Counted from the first letter of the stretch, positions 33,779-42,161 are shown. The stretch: DNA of 64,000 nt from an uncultured Christensenella sp. (GCA_910579705.1 CAJTUI010000004.1:62001-126000); one strand, 5' to 3'. The notes: generated by a model not told the origin, from the letters alone. Numbers and translations: made by a program.

Positions 33779-35287
33779 TCAGCGGTTCCCAGAAACCCTG
33801 TTGTCCGTGCATACGACGCGGAAAAACTTGAACGTTGCGCAGCCCTTGCTAACCGTATTGGCGCGGGCATATATGCCCGTCTTTGCGCCCGTCCACACCC
33901 CTTTCGCGGCGTAAAACTTGTGCGTAAACGCACTCCCTCCGAACGTGAATTTAAAAGTTAAGTTGTTTCCCTCTTCATACTTTGCCGACATCTGGAACGT
34001 GACGTAATTGTCGTCGTAAGGCTGGCTCTGGCACAGCGTTTCGTCCTCCGCGCCGCCGATTGCGCCCTTGCGTATTTCCAGATAGTTGCGCCCGTCCCTT
34101 CTTACAACGCAGATATAGGCATATTGCCTGCCGAACACCACGAAACCCGTCTCGTCGCCGTCGTTGACAAGGTTCAGCCTGCACTTCGTCTTTACCGAAA
34201 AATTGCGGTAACCCACCTTCTGCATAAACAGCTGCGGCAGGTCCGAAAGGGAATTACCCCCGTAGTATGCGCAATTTAATTTTAAACCTTTCCTGAACTC
34301 GAACCAGCCCTCCGCGCGGTTTGCGGGCGTCTGCCAGACGGGCGAAAGCCTGTCGCCGTCGAACTCGTCGTCGCAGGCAATACGGTAATCTGTCTGAACG
34401 TCCACGGGATAATCCCCGCCAGATACGGGCACGCCGGGCAGTTTCTCGTCGGGCAAGTCGCCGCAAAGCACCCAGTCGTCAAGCCATTTTGCGGGCTGTA
34501 AGTGCACAACCCTGCCGTACGGACCCTTGTCCTGAAAGTGCATAAACGCCCACCGCTCGCCGCCGTCGTCCAGATCGATGAGCGCGCCCTGGTGCGGGCC
34601 GTTCACGTCCGTATCGCCCTGCATTAAGATTATCTTACTCTCGTACGGGCCGTAAATATGTCTGGAACGCAGCGCGACCTGCCAGCCCGTCGTAACGCCG
34701 CCCGCAGGGGCGAGTATGTAGAAGTACTGCCCGCGCCTGTAAAACTTGGGCCCCTCGATTTTGGGCGCATTGTCGTGCCCGTCGAAAATAACGGTGTAAC
34801 TGCCCGCAGCTTTCGTCAGGCGTTCGTCCGCCTCGAAAACGGCGAGCTGGGAGTTGAACCCCGCGCGGCTTTTTGCGAACGCAAACACCACGTAGCACTT
34901 GCCGTCCGCCCAAATGGGGCAGGGGTCTTCCAGCCCGCGGCCCTCGATAAGCGGGCGAATGGGCGACCACTCCTTTCTCGGGTCGTCCGTTTCGGAAACG
35001 TATATTCCCTCGTCGGGGAAGGGTATAAGACAGTAATATTTTCCGCCGTGAAAGCGTATGGACGGCGCCCACGCGCCCTCGCCGTGGCGCACGGCGTTGA
35101 ACTTCTCGAACGGAAGGGAGGGCAAGACGTAATTTACAATCCGCCACTCCACAAGGTTTTTCGAGTGCAGAACTGGCACGCCCGGAACGTGATTGAAACT
35201 GGACGCGACCATATAGAAATCACTTCCGACGCGTATTACGTCGGGGTCGGAATAGTCCGAATGTATAACGGGATTTGTATATTTCAT
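33779..35287 (-). CDS. Glycoside hydrolase GH43 (xylosidase/arabinofuranosidase type)
   Basis: A 502-residue enzyme with an N-terminal five-bladed propeller. The three catalytic carboxylates are in YSDPDVIRVG (Asp, about residue 14), GLEDPCPIW (Asp) and KIEGPKFYRR (Glu). From about residue 320 a C-terminal beta-sandwich of the GH43_C2/concanavalin type follows. There is no signal peptide, so it acts on imported oligosaccharides, probably arabinose or xylose side chains of pectin or arabinoxylan. It is the first gene of its operon, with a promoter at 35311-35339 and AAGGAGG as ribosome site. Confidence 0.92.
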   Translation of the reverse strand: MKYTNPVIHSDYSDPDVIRVGSDFYMVASSFNHVPGVPVLHSKNLVEWRIVNYVLPSLPFEKFNAVRHGEGAWAPSIRFHGGKYYCLIPFPDEGIYVSETDDPRKEWSPIRPLIEGRGLEDPCPIWADGKCYVVFAFAKSRAGFNSQLAVFEADERLTKAAGSYTVIFDGHDNAPKIEGPKFYRRGQYFYILAPAGGVTTGWQVALRSRHIYGPYESKIILMQGDTDVNGPHQGALIDLDDGGERWAFMHFQDKGPYGRVVHLQPAKWLDDWVLCGDLPDEKLPGVPVSGGDYPVDVQTDYRIACDDEFDGDRLSPVWQTPANRAEGWFEFRKGLKLNCAYYGGNSLSDLPQLFMQKVGYRNFSVKTKCRLNLVNDGDETGFVVFGRQYAYICVVRRDGRNYLEIRKGAIGGAEDETLCQSQPYDDNYVTFQMSAKYEEGNNLTFKFTFGGSAFTHKFYAAKGVWTGAKTGIYARANTVSKGCATFKFFRVVCTDNRVSGNR

Positions 35288-35310
35288 TTACGTGTTCCTC
35301 CTTGCCGCCT

Positions 35311-35339
35311 ATTGTAACACAGTATTTTCGTAAAAGCAA
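35311..35339 (-). promoter_or_regulatory. Promoter of the GH43-MATE-deacetylase-kduD operon
   Basis: On the minus strand TTGCTT (35339-35334) and TACAAT (35316-35311) are 17 bp apart. The -35 box is part of the U tract of the pot terminator. Confidence 0.5.
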
Positions 35340-35368
35340 GCGCCGCCGCTTGAATAAAGCGGCGGCGC
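35340..35368 (-). terminator. Terminator of the pot operon
   Basis: A perfect 12-bp GC-rich stem (GCGCCGCCGCTT and its complement) with a five-base loop lies 11 bases after the potD stop and is followed on the minus strand by TTGCTTTTACG. Confidence 0.8.
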
Positions 35369-35378
35369 GTTATTAAAT

Positions 35379-36887
35379 TTATACTTTTTCAAAGCCTTTC
35401 TTCGGCCTGTAATCGATAAACAGTCTGTATCTGAACACGTACAGGCACACGCCCGCCGCGGCCGCGGCGCATAGCGCGGCGACAACCCCCACCGTCACGG
35501 GCGAAAAATCCTTTAAGTCGGGACAGCGCACGTTTATCCACATACGGTTTATGTCCGCTAGCTTTTCGCCGAAATCGAGCATAACGACGCTCCTGTCTAT
35601 GACGTTCTGCGGCGGGTATTGCGCAAACAGCTGTCTGCCGCGGTTAATGCCGCCGCCTGCCGCGACCTCGAAATCTGCCGCGCCGACCGTAAGAACGCTG
35701 TCCTCGCCGAAGAAATAACTGAGGTCGTAGCTTATAGTCTGCTCCTCGTCCTCTTCCGCGCCGTAGTTCCCGTCCATATACTCAAACACGGTTTCGCCCG
35801 CAATCGCGGAGGTGTAGCCGATATAGTACATATTCCTTACGGCGTTGTCTGGCCGCGAAAGGAAGTTTACGAACGCCTCCGCCGCGGTCTGCCTGCGCTC
35901 GTTGCCGCCGATACCGTCTTTAAGCATCATCCAGCCGTCGAACCAGAGGTTAGTGCACTCGTCGGGCACGGAATACCAAAGCTCGGTTTCGTCGGCGTCC
36001 GCCTCGTCCATAATGTACACCGCGTCGCCCGACCACTGGTAGTTTGCAACCACCTTGCCCGTAACCATATCCGCCTTGCCCGAATCCGTTTCAAACGAAT
36101 ATACGTTGTCCTTTATGCTTTTGAGAACTTCCTGCGCGCGGCTAATCGTACCGTCGTCCGTATCATTCAAAATCGCGCTCCTTTCCGCCTTGTCCGCGCC
36201 CGAGAGCTTGTCTTTATTGATTATCCCGAGCGTTGCGAAATACGCGTCGCGCACGTTGTCCTTTGCGGTGACGCGCCTGTTGTACTCTTCGTTCAAAAGT
36301 ATATCCCAGCCCGAAACGTCCTCTGCGGGCACCTCTTCGGGATTATACACAATGCCCGTTGTGCCCCACATATAGCAGGCCGCTTTTTTGTGCCAGTTAT
36401 ACTCTTCGTCGTTGAATATCCCCTCGCCGTCCGCTCCGTCTATATAGCCCGAAACGTTGTTTGCGTAATAGTTTTCTTCGACCGACGTATCCCAGAACGC
36501 GTCCGAAAATTCGACGAACGCCTCCTCCGCAATAAGCTTCATAAGCATATAGTCCGAGGGGCACACCAGATCGTACACGTCGCCGAGTTTTAAGCGGTTG
36601 TACAAATCCTCGTTGGTTCCGAACGTGGAATACTCCACCCGCACCTTGAAATCGTGCGTGGAATTGAACCATTCGGTAAAATCGTCCACCATAGAATTGA
36701 CGCCGATAATCCCGTCCTCGCCAATGTCGATAAGCTCGTCGTCTTCCCACTCGCCGAGGTCGATATACTCTTCCCAGTTGCTGACCCTGAGCACGACCGA
36801 GCTATCCTTATCCGCACAGCCCGCAAACGCGAGCGTTGACGGAACGAGCAGCGCCGCCGCGGCGCAGACCGCAAAAAATCTTTTCAT
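35379..36887 (-). CDS. potD: Spermidine/putrescine-binding lipoprotein with C-terminal membrane helix
   Basis: A 502-residue PotD-like binding protein. The signal peptide ends in the lipobox LAFAGC (about residue 23). The mature part begins VLRVSNWEEYIDLG, the usual PotD start, and contains WGTTGIVYNPEEV and ANYQWSGDAVYIMDEAD typical of polyamine binding. After the binding fold, an extra hydrophobic helix (about residues 455-480) is followed by a basic tail, RYRLFIDYRPKKG. This gives two membrane anchors, lipid and helix, which is not usual. It is the last gene of the pot operon and overlaps potC by one base. Confidence 0.9.
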   Translation of the reverse strand: MKRFFAVCAAAALLVPSTLAFAGCADKDSSVVLRVSNWEEYIDLGEWEDDELIDIGEDGIIGVNSMVDDFTEWFNSTHDFKVRVEYSTFGTNEDLYNRLKLGDVYDLVCPSDYMLMKLIAEEAFVEFSDAFWDTSVEENYYANNVSGYIDGADGEGIFNDEEYNWHKKAACYMWGTTGIVYNPEEVPAEDVSGWDILLNEEYNRRVTAKDNVRDAYFATLGIINKDKLSGADKAERSAILNDTDDGTISRAQEVLKSIKDNVYSFETDSGKADMVTGKVVANYQWSGDAVYIMDEADADETELWYSVPDECTNLWFDGWMMLKDGIGGNERRQTAAEAFVNFLSRPDNAVRNMYYIGYTSAIAGETVFEYMDGNYGAEEDEEQTISYDLSYFFGEDSVLTVGAADFEVAAGGGINRGRQLFAQYPPQNVIDRSVVMLDFGEKLADINRMWINVRCPDLKDFSPVTVGVVAALCAAAAAGVCLYVFRYRLFIDYRPKKGFEKV

Positions 36888-37684
36888 TACTTAGCCGCCT
36901 CCTTCTTCCTTCCCGAAAGCAGGTTCATTGCCACAACCAGCGCGATAACAATTACGAATATCAGCGTGGACAGCGCCCACAACGCGGTTTTGATTTCCGT
37001 CTGGCTGCCCTTGGTCGCGTTCACCACGTACGTGCTTATCGTATCGAACGTGGACGGCTTTGTGTAAGTGGTTACGAAATAGTCGTCCAGAGAGAGCGTG
37101 ACAGCGAGCATAAAGCCCGATAATATGCCGGGGATAAGCTGGGGCAGGACAACCTTGAAAAGCGCCTGAACGGGCGTTGCGCCCAAGTCCAGCGCGGCCT
37201 CGTAAAGGCTGTTGTCCATCTGTTTGAGCTTGGGTATGATTGAAAGATAAACGAACGGCGCGGTCAGAACCACGTGGCCCACGCCGAGCGGAATGAACGT
37301 GTCCTTGCCTATGCGCAGTATTACGATAAGCAGTATGCAGACCGAAAAGCCCGTTACTATGTCGGCGTTGACGACGGGTATCTGGTTGGCCGTGTTTATA
37401 AGCGACTTGGTAATTCTCTTGGAATAGAACGAGCCTATCGCGCCGAGCGTTGCGAGCACGGTTGAGATTGCCGCGCACACGAACGCGAGCACGAGCGTGC
37501 CGAAAATCATACTCCTCAGCTCCTCGTTTTTGAAGAGGTTGAGATAGTTGTCGAACGAGAACCCGCCTATATTGCCGCCGACCATAGCCGCGTCCGTAAA
37601 GCTGTACACGGCGAGCACCGCCACGGGCACATATATGAAGAGTAGCACAACGCCGAGCCAAATGAACTTGAACGCGTTTTTCAT
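36887..37684 (-). CDS. potC: Spermidine/putrescine ABC permease PotC
   Basis: A 265-residue permease with six predicted helices and the EAA loop SLYEAALDLGATPVQALFKVVLPQLIPG (about residues 158-185). The segment SLDDYFVTTYTKP in the C-terminal half is typical of PotC. Its ATG overlaps the potB stop by four bases (ATGA). With PotB it forms the channel of the polyamine importer. Confidence 0.93.
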   Translation of the reverse strand: MKNAFKFIWLGVVLLFIYVPVAVLAVYSFTDAAMVGGNIGGFSFDNYLNLFKNEELRSMIFGTLVLAFVCAAISTVLATLGAIGSFYSKRITKSLINTANQIPVVNADIVTGFSVCILLIVILRIGKDTFIPLGVGHVVLTAPFVYLSIIPKLKQMDNSLYEAALDLGATPVQALFKVVLPQLIPGILSGFMLAVTLSLDDYFVTTYTKPSTFDTISTYVVNATKGSQTEIKTALWALSTLIFVIVIALVVAMNLLSGRKKEAAK

Positions 37685-38478
37685 AATACCGCCCCCCTGT
37701 TGCCCGCGTCCTTATCGCTGAACCTGTTGGTGACGAGCGTGACGAGGAATATTATTACGAGCAGAACCAAAGAGATAAGCGAACCGTTGTTCCAGTCATA
37801 GGCGCTGAAATAACTGCCTATAAGACTGCCCATTATGTACGTGCTGTTATAGAGCATATCCAGAACGACGTAGTTGGTCATAGACGGCAAGAGCACCATA
37901 GTCATACCCGAAATAATGCCGGGCACGGAAAGGGGCAGGGTGACGCGCATAAACACGGTGAACCTGTTTGCGCCCAGATCCGAGGCCGCTTCCAGAAGGC
38001 TTTTGTCAAGCTTTAAAAGCGAGGTGTAAAGCGGCAGTATCATAAATGGCAGGAAGTCGTAGGTCATACCTATGACCGAGTTCAAAAAGGGGTATTTCGC
38101 AATGTTGCCCTCAAACACCGTGAGTATCTCTTTAAGCGCCGTTATCCTGAGCGTGAAGTTAATCCACATAGGCAGAACGAAGAGCATCAACAGCACGTAT
38201 TTCTTCTTGAAATTGCTCCTCGCAAGCACATATGCCGTGGGGTAAGCGATTACAAGGCACACGAGCGTGGTCACCGTCGCAAGCGCGAAACTGTATACAA
38301 GCGTGCCGAGCGTGTTTGTGCCCGCAAAGAAATTTATAAAGTTCGCGAACGTGAAATTGCCCTGTCCGTTCGTAAACGCATAATAAACGATTACCACCAG
38401 CGGGGCGATTACAAACAGTATCAGAAACACCGCGTACGGAATGCACAGCTGGCTTCTGTTAAAACGCAGTTTTGTCAT
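37681..38478 (-). CDS. potB: Spermidine/putrescine ABC permease PotB
   Basis: A 265-residue permease with six predicted helices. The EAA loop is LLEAASDLGANRFTVFMRVTLPLSVPG. The upstream segment IAYPTAYVLARSNFKKKYVLLMLFVLPMWINFTLRITA is typical of PotB. It overlaps potA by four bases and potC by four bases, so the operon is tightly coupled. Confidence 0.93.
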   Translation of the reverse strand: MTKLRFNRSQLCIPYAVFLILFVIAPLVVIVYYAFTNGQGNFTFANFINFFAGTNTLGTLVYSFALATVTTLVCLVIAYPTAYVLARSNFKKKYVLLMLFVLPMWINFTLRITALKEILTVFEGNIAKYPFLNSVIGMTYDFLPFMILPLYTSLLKLDKSLLEAASDLGANRFTVFMRVTLPLSVPGIISGMTMVLLPSMTNYVVLDMLYNSTYIMGSLIGSYFSAYDWNNGSLISLVLLVIIFLVTLVTNRFSDKDAGNRGAVL

Positions 38479-39989
38479 TTACTCAGTTCCTCCGCGGGCT
38501 TTAACGAAAGCTTAATCTTTTCCTTGGGAATGATAACGCCGACCAGATCGCCCGTGTTCCAGAGGTCGGGACAGGACAGAACGTAGTCCTCCTCGTTCTC
38601 CTCCGTCCTGACTATGTAGCGGTAATGGTCGCCCTTGTAAATCATAGAAATGATATTGCCCTTGGCTCCGCCCGCGTCCACATCGTCGGTCATAACTATG
38701 TCGTGCGTGCCGACCTCGGCGATTACCTCCACGCCCGCAAGGTCTATCTTTTCGCCCTGAGCCGTAATGAGATACCCCTCTTCGTCCAGATGCGAGCCGG
38801 CGTAAAGCGCCGTCACGTCGCACTCGAACTCGCCGTCGCCGAACTCGACGGTGTTGTTTTTGGTTATAACGCCGTCATACCTGTTTACGGTGTAAACCTT
38901 TTCCATAAGGTGAATACCGTCCGGCTCTATCCTCAGCCCTATCATACTGCCGACTGGCACGGTGGAAGTGCTCTGAATAACGATTTCGAACTTGCCGATA
39001 ACGACGGTTATTTCGTAGTGCACGCCCTTAAACATCGAAGATATGACGCGGCCTTTGAGCTGGCCGGAATCGGGCGCGCAGATTTTAATGTCCTCGGGGC
39101 GGACAACCACGTCCACAAGCTGGTTTATCTCGTAGTCGTCCAGACAGTCGAACGTGGCGCCGCAGAACTTGACTTTGAGCTTGCCGACGACCGCGCCGTT
39201 AAATATATTGCTCTCGCCGATAAAGTCCGCTACGAATGTGTTTACAGGCTCGTTATAGATTTCTACGGGCGTGCCTATCTGCTGTATCTCGCCGTCGTTG
39301 ATAACGACAACCTTGTCCGAAAGCGTAAGCGCCTCCTCCTGATCGTGCGTGACGTAGATAAAGGTGATGCCAAGCTTTTTGTGCATCTTTTTAAGCTCTA
39401 TCTGCATCTCCTTTCTCATTTTAAGATCCAGCGCGCCGAGCGGCTCGTCCAGAAGAAGTATTTCGGGCTCGTTTACGATAGCGCGCGCAATAGCGATACG
39501 CTGCTGCTGTCCGCCCGACAGCGTGGAAACGCTCCTCTTCTCAAACCCTTCCAGATCGACTATTTCAAGCGCCTTTCTTACCTTTTTGTCAATCTCCGCC
39601 TTAGTAAGCTTCTGTTTTTTGACGTAGCTTTTGCCGTTCTTGTCCGCGTACGTATTTTCTATTTTTTTAAGGCGCAACCCGAACGCTATGTTTTCGTAAA
39701 TATTGAGGTGCGGAAAAAGCGCGTATTTCTGAAACACGGTGTTGACGGGCCGTTTGTTGGGCGGCAGGTTGCTTATGTCCTTGCCGTTCAAAAGTATAGT
39801 GCCCGAAGTAGGCAGCTCGAACCCCGCAATCATTCGAAGAGTAGTCGTCTTTCCGCAGCCCGACGGGCCGAGAAAGGTTACGAACTCTCCCTTCTTAATC
39901 TGTAAACTGAAATTGTCCACCGCTACCGTTTCGTCGTCAAACACCTTTCTTACGTCGGTCAGCTCGATAATGTTTTCTGTCGTACTCAT
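38475..39989 (-). CDS. potA: Spermidine/putrescine ABC ATPase PotA with extended C-terminus
   Basis: A 504-residue ATPase, about 130 longer than usual PotA. Walker A is GPSGCGKTT, the Q loop is in TVFQKYALFPHLNIYENIAF, the signature is LSGGQQQRIAIARA and Walker B is ILLLDEPLGALD. A charged insertion (KKIENTYADKNGKSYVKKQK, about residues 112-131) interrupts the helical subdomain. Two TOBE-like regions follow: LKGRVISSMFKGVHYEITV and later AKGNIISMIYKGDHYRYIV, which look like a duplication. The ATG at 39989 is chosen because an upstream in-frame start would lie inside potR. It overlaps potB. Confidence 0.93.
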   Translation of the reverse strand: MSTTENIIELTDVRKVFDDETVAVDNFSLQIKKGEFVTFLGPSGCGKTTTLRMIAGFELPTSGTILLNGKDISNLPPNKRPVNTVFQKYALFPHLNIYENIAFGLRLKKIENTYADKNGKSYVKKQKLTKAEIDKKVRKALEIVDLEGFEKRSVSTLSGGQQQRIAIARAIVNEPEILLLDEPLGALDLKMRKEMQIELKKMHKKLGITFIYVTHDQEEALTLSDKVVVINDGEIQQIGTPVEIYNEPVNTFVADFIGESNIFNGAVVGKLKVKFCGATFDCLDDYEINQLVDVVVRPEDIKICAPDSGQLKGRVISSMFKGVHYEITVVIGKFEIVIQSTSTVPVGSMIGLRIEPDGIHLMEKVYTVNRYDGVITKNNTVEFGDGEFECDVTALYAGSHLDEEGYLITAQGEKIDLAGVEVIAEVGTHDIVMTDDVDAGGAKGNIISMIYKGDHYRYIVRTEENEEDYVLSCPDLWNTGDLVGVIIPKEKIKLSLKPAEELSK

Positions 39990-40012
39990 TTTCTTTCTCC
40001 TACCTGAAAAGT

Positions 40013-40546
40013 TTAAAAATTGGGCGGGGTCGAAACCCAGAGCAGTTTGGCCGAGTTCCTGGAACCGTTCGTTATGCGGTGCGTCTTGTCGGCCTTGAAA
40101 TAAAAGGTTTCGCCTTTCTTGCACACGTACTGGTTTTTACCCAGCTCTATGCAGATTTTTCCCTCCAAAACGTAACCGAACTCCTCGCCCTCGTGCGGGA
40201 AGTCCAGCGCCGTGGACGCGCCCGACAACAGCTCCACGAGAATAGGCTCCATTTCGTTTTTCTGCGCGTTCGGGATAATCCATTTCAAAAGCATTCCGTC
40301 GTCACGCTTTTCAATGAAGTCGTCCGCGGAAAACACAACCCTGTCGTCGTCCTCGCGCTTGAAAAATTCCGCCAGATCCGTCCCCAGCGCGGCCAGTATG
40401 TCGCAGAGCGTGGAAATCGACGGCGAAGTCAAATCGTTTTCAAGCTGGGATATGTAGCCTTTCGTAAGCTCGCACCTGTCCGCAAGCTCCGCCTGCGACA
40501 GATTCAGCTGTAACCTCAGCCGTTTTATCTTGTTGCCTATATCCAT
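40013..40546 (-). CDS. XRE-cupin regulator of polyamine uptake (PuuR-like)
   Basis: A 177-residue regulator. Residues 5-60 form an XRE helix-turn-helix (IKRLRLQLNLSQAELADRCELTKGYISQLEND), and the C-terminal about 70 residues are a cupin (FPHEGEEFGYVLEGKICIELGKNQYVCKKGETFYFKADKTHRI). This pair is usual for PuuR/PotR-type regulators located upstream of potABCD in Firmicutes, so polyamine sensing is inferred. The ATG at 40546 has TAGGAG upstream. The 65 bases before it hold six GTTTA/TAAAC half-sites, which are a likely autoregulatory operator. PotA follows after 23 bases. Confidence 0.9.
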   Translation of the reverse strand: MDIGNKIKRLRLQLNLSQAELADRCELTKGYISQLENDLTSPSISTLCDILAALGTDLAEFFKREDDDRVVFSADDFIEKRDDGMLLKWIIPNAQKNEMEPILVELLSGASTALDFPHEGEEFGYVLEGKICIELGKNQYVCKKGETFYFKADKTHRITNGSRNSAKLLWVSTPPNF

Positions 40547-40554
40547 AAAACTCC

Positions 40555-40620
40555 TAAACCAAAAGTTTATTTTTACTAAACGGTTAGAGATTTTAAACAA
40601 AATGTTTAATAAAATTAAAC
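40555..40620. promoter_or_regulatory. Array of GTTTA/TAAAC half-sites upstream of the pot operon
   Basis: Six half-sites, at 40555, 40565, 40577, 40593, 40604 and 40615, alternate in orientation. The central pair forms a perfect 17-bp inverted repeat, TTAAACA-AAA-TGTTTAA (40593-40609). The array covers the region where the minus-strand promoter must lie, so repression by the XRE-cupin protein is inferred. Confidence 0.65.
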
Positions 40621-40731
40621 CCAAAACCAAAAAAAATTATATTTACGCGCCCCCCTGCTGTCAACGATTTTTTATATGATAAAAAAAATTTTTTCATATG
40701 TTAAAAAATTACAAAAAAATTCAAAATCCCT

Positions 40732-40761
40732 CTATACAAAACCGAAACCGCGTGCTATAAT
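40732..40761 (+). promoter_or_regulatory. Promoter of the SDR gene at 40795
   Basis: TATACA (40732-40737) and a perfect TATAAT (40756-40761) are 18 bp apart. The leader contains AAAAGGGGA as ribosome site. Confidence 0.55.
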
Positions 40762-40794
40762 ATATCCATACAAAAAACAAAAGGGGATTTTTTT

Positions 40795-41595
40795 ATGGAA
40801 ATGAAGGATTTCAGACTGGACGGAAAGGTCGCGCTGGTTACGGGCGCGTCCTACGGTATTGGCTTTGCGATAGCTATGGGGCTTTCCAAGGCGGGCGCGA
40901 CGATTGTTTTTAACGACATCAACCGCGAACTCGTGGACAAGGGTATCGAGGCCTATAAAAAAGAGGGCGTAAAAGCGCACGGATACGTTTGCGACGTAAC
41001 CGACGAGGACGCCGTTAACGCTATGGTTAAAGATATAGAAAAGGAAGTCGGCGTAATCGACGTGCTTGTAAACAACGCGGGAATTATAAAGCGCATACCT
41101 ATGTGCGAAATGACCGCGGCGCAGTTCAGGCAGGTCATAGACATCGACCTCAACGGCCCGTTCATAGTATCAAAAGCCGTTATACCTTCTATGATTAAGA
41201 AAGGCCACGGCAAGATAATAAACATCTGCTCTATGATGTCGGAGCTGGGCAGGGAAACGGTTTCGGCATACGCCGCGGCCAAGGGCGGACTTAAAATGCT
41301 GACGAGAAACATCTGCTCCGAATACGGCGAATACAATATCCAGTGCAACGGCATCGGCCCCGGCTATATCGCCACGCCGCAGACCGCGCCTTTGCGGGAA
41401 AAACAGCCCGACGGCAGCCGCCACCCCTTCGACTCGTTCATAATCTCCAAAACGCCCGCGGGCAGGTGGCTTGAAGCGGACGAGCTTTCAGGCCCCGCCG
41501 TCTTCCTCGCCTCGGACGCGTCCAACGCGGTCAACGGACACATACTTTACGTTGACGGCGGTATACTCGCGTACATCGGAAAACAGCCCAAATAA
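40795..41595 (+). CDS. Gluconate 5-dehydrogenase-like SDR
   Basis: A 266-residue short-chain dehydrogenase. The nucleotide loop is VTGASYGIGFAIA; NNAGI is present; the catalytic Ser lies in INICSMMSELGRETVSAYAAAKGG with YAAAK; the substrate-loop region PQTAPLREKQPDGSRHPFDSFIISKTPAGRW is typical of gluconate 5-dehydrogenases (IdnO-like). In a pectin-degrading strain it could instead act on keto-deoxy sugars, as KduD paralogues do. It is a single-gene unit with its own promoter and a clear terminator. Confidence 0.85.
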   Translation: MEMKDFRLDGKVALVTGASYGIGFAIAMGLSKAGATIVFNDINRELVDKGIEAYKKEGVKAHGYVCDVTDEDAVNAMVKDIEKEVGVIDVLVNNAGIIKRIPMCEMTAAQFRQVIDIDLNGPFIVSKAVIPSMIKKGHGKIINICSMMSELGRETVSAYAAAKGGLKMLTRNICSEYGEYNIQCNGIGPGYIATPQTAPLREKQPDGSRHPFDSFIISKTPAGRWLEADELSGPAVFLASDASNAVNGHILYVDGGILAYIGKQPK

Positions 41596-41605
41596 TATAA
41601 AACTC

Positions 41606-41641
41606 AAAGCTCCCCGACGTTGCTGTCGGGGAGCTTTTTAT
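41606..41641 (+). terminator. Terminator of the SDR gene
   Basis: A perfect 13-bp stem (AAAGCTCCCCGAC and its complement) with a six-base loop is followed by TTTTTATTTAT. It also faces the stop of the small minus-strand HTH gene. Confidence 0.9.
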
Positions 41642-41653
41642 TTATAATCAAAA

Positions 41654-41857
41654 TTAATCGGTTATTCCAAGTAAATAATCCGCACTTATCTTTAATTCTT
41701 TACAAATCAAGATAAGCACGTCCAGAGAAGGCTCTCTTTTCCCTGAACAATAATTATTGACTACACTTTGCGACATTGAAATTCTTTGTGCCAACTCAAT
41801 TTGAGTTAAATGATTTTCAATAAGCGCTTGCTTTAAACGTATCTTGAATTTGTTCAT
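41654..41857 (-). CDS. Small XRE (Cro/CI-type) helix-turn-helix protein
   Basis: A 67-residue protein consisting only of an HTH_3 domain: LKQALIENHLTQIELAQRISMSQSVVNNYCSGKREPSLDVLILICKELKIS. The gene is AT-rich compared with its neighbours. The ATG at 41857 lies exactly six bases after a perfect TATAAT on the minus strand, with no Shine-Dalgarno sequence, so a leaderless mRNA is predicted. An upstream TTG start would lie inside the -10 region and is rejected. It is divergent from a second tiny HTH gene across an operator-rich region, like a phage or plasmid control switch. Confidence 0.85.
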   Translation of the reverse strand: MNKFKIRLKQALIENHLTQIELAQRISMSQSVVNNYCSGKREPSLDVLILICKELKISADYLLGITD

Positions 41858-41863
41858 AGATAA

Positions 41864-41892
41864 ATTATACAATCTTTTTTCCTATTTGTCTT
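41864..41892 (-). promoter_or_regulatory. Minus-strand promoter of the small XRE gene
   Basis: AAGACA (41892-41887) and a perfect TATAAT (41869-41864), 17 bp apart, with six bases to the ATG. The -35 box overlaps the plus-strand -35 box. Confidence 0.65.
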
Positions 41893-41940
41893 GACAAATG
41901 GCTAAAAGCCATATATAATAAAAATATGGCTTTTAGCCGT
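41884..41940 (+). promoter_or_regulatory. Consensus promoter with three operator-like dyads for the second HTH gene
   Basis: TTGACA (41891-41896) and TATAAT (41914-41919), 17 bp apart, form a perfect consensus promoter. ATTTGTC-TT-GACAAAT (41884-41899) covers the -35 box. ATGGCT-AAA-AGCCAT (41898-41912) fills the spacer, and its near copy, ATGGCT-TTT-AGCCGT (41926-41940), covers the start point. The last two also form a 15-bp inverted repeat with each other. Such layout is typical of repressor control. Confidence 0.75.
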
Positions 41941-41963
41941 ATTTTATAAAAGGAGTATTCAAT

Positions 41964-42161
41964 ATGCACAAACCTTTAAACACCGATATAATAAAAAAAT
42001 ATTTAGACGACAACGGTTTGTCTATCAAAGAATTTTGCAGGCAATGCAAAATAAGCACTTCTTCTTTTTACAGAATTATGCAAGACAAAAATTTTAGAAT
42101 AATTTCGCTTTTCAAAATTGCAAAAAAATTAAACATACCTATTCACAAATTTTTCGAATAA
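41964..42161 (+). CDS. Small helix-turn-helix protein
   Basis: A 65-residue, very AT-rich gene for a protein with a single predicted HTH: IIKKYLDDNGLSIKEFCRQCKISTSSFYRIMQDKNFRIISLFKIAKKLNIPIHKFF. This resembles XRE/Cro domains lacking any sensor part. AAAGGAG lies seven bases before the ATG. Its promoter is a perfect consensus with overlapping dyads. It is not similar enough by eye to its divergent neighbour to call them copies. The pair may be a degenerate phage lysis-lysogeny switch or a small domesticated control module. Confidence 0.8.
   Translation: MHKPLNTDIIKKYLDDNGLSIKEFCRQCKISTSSFYRIMQDKNFRIISLFKIAKKLNIPIHKFFE

Noticed and set aside
38625..39905. Long plus-strand open frame opposite potA
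   Set aside because: Shadow of a well-conserved ATPase gene; composition is an artefact of codon bias.
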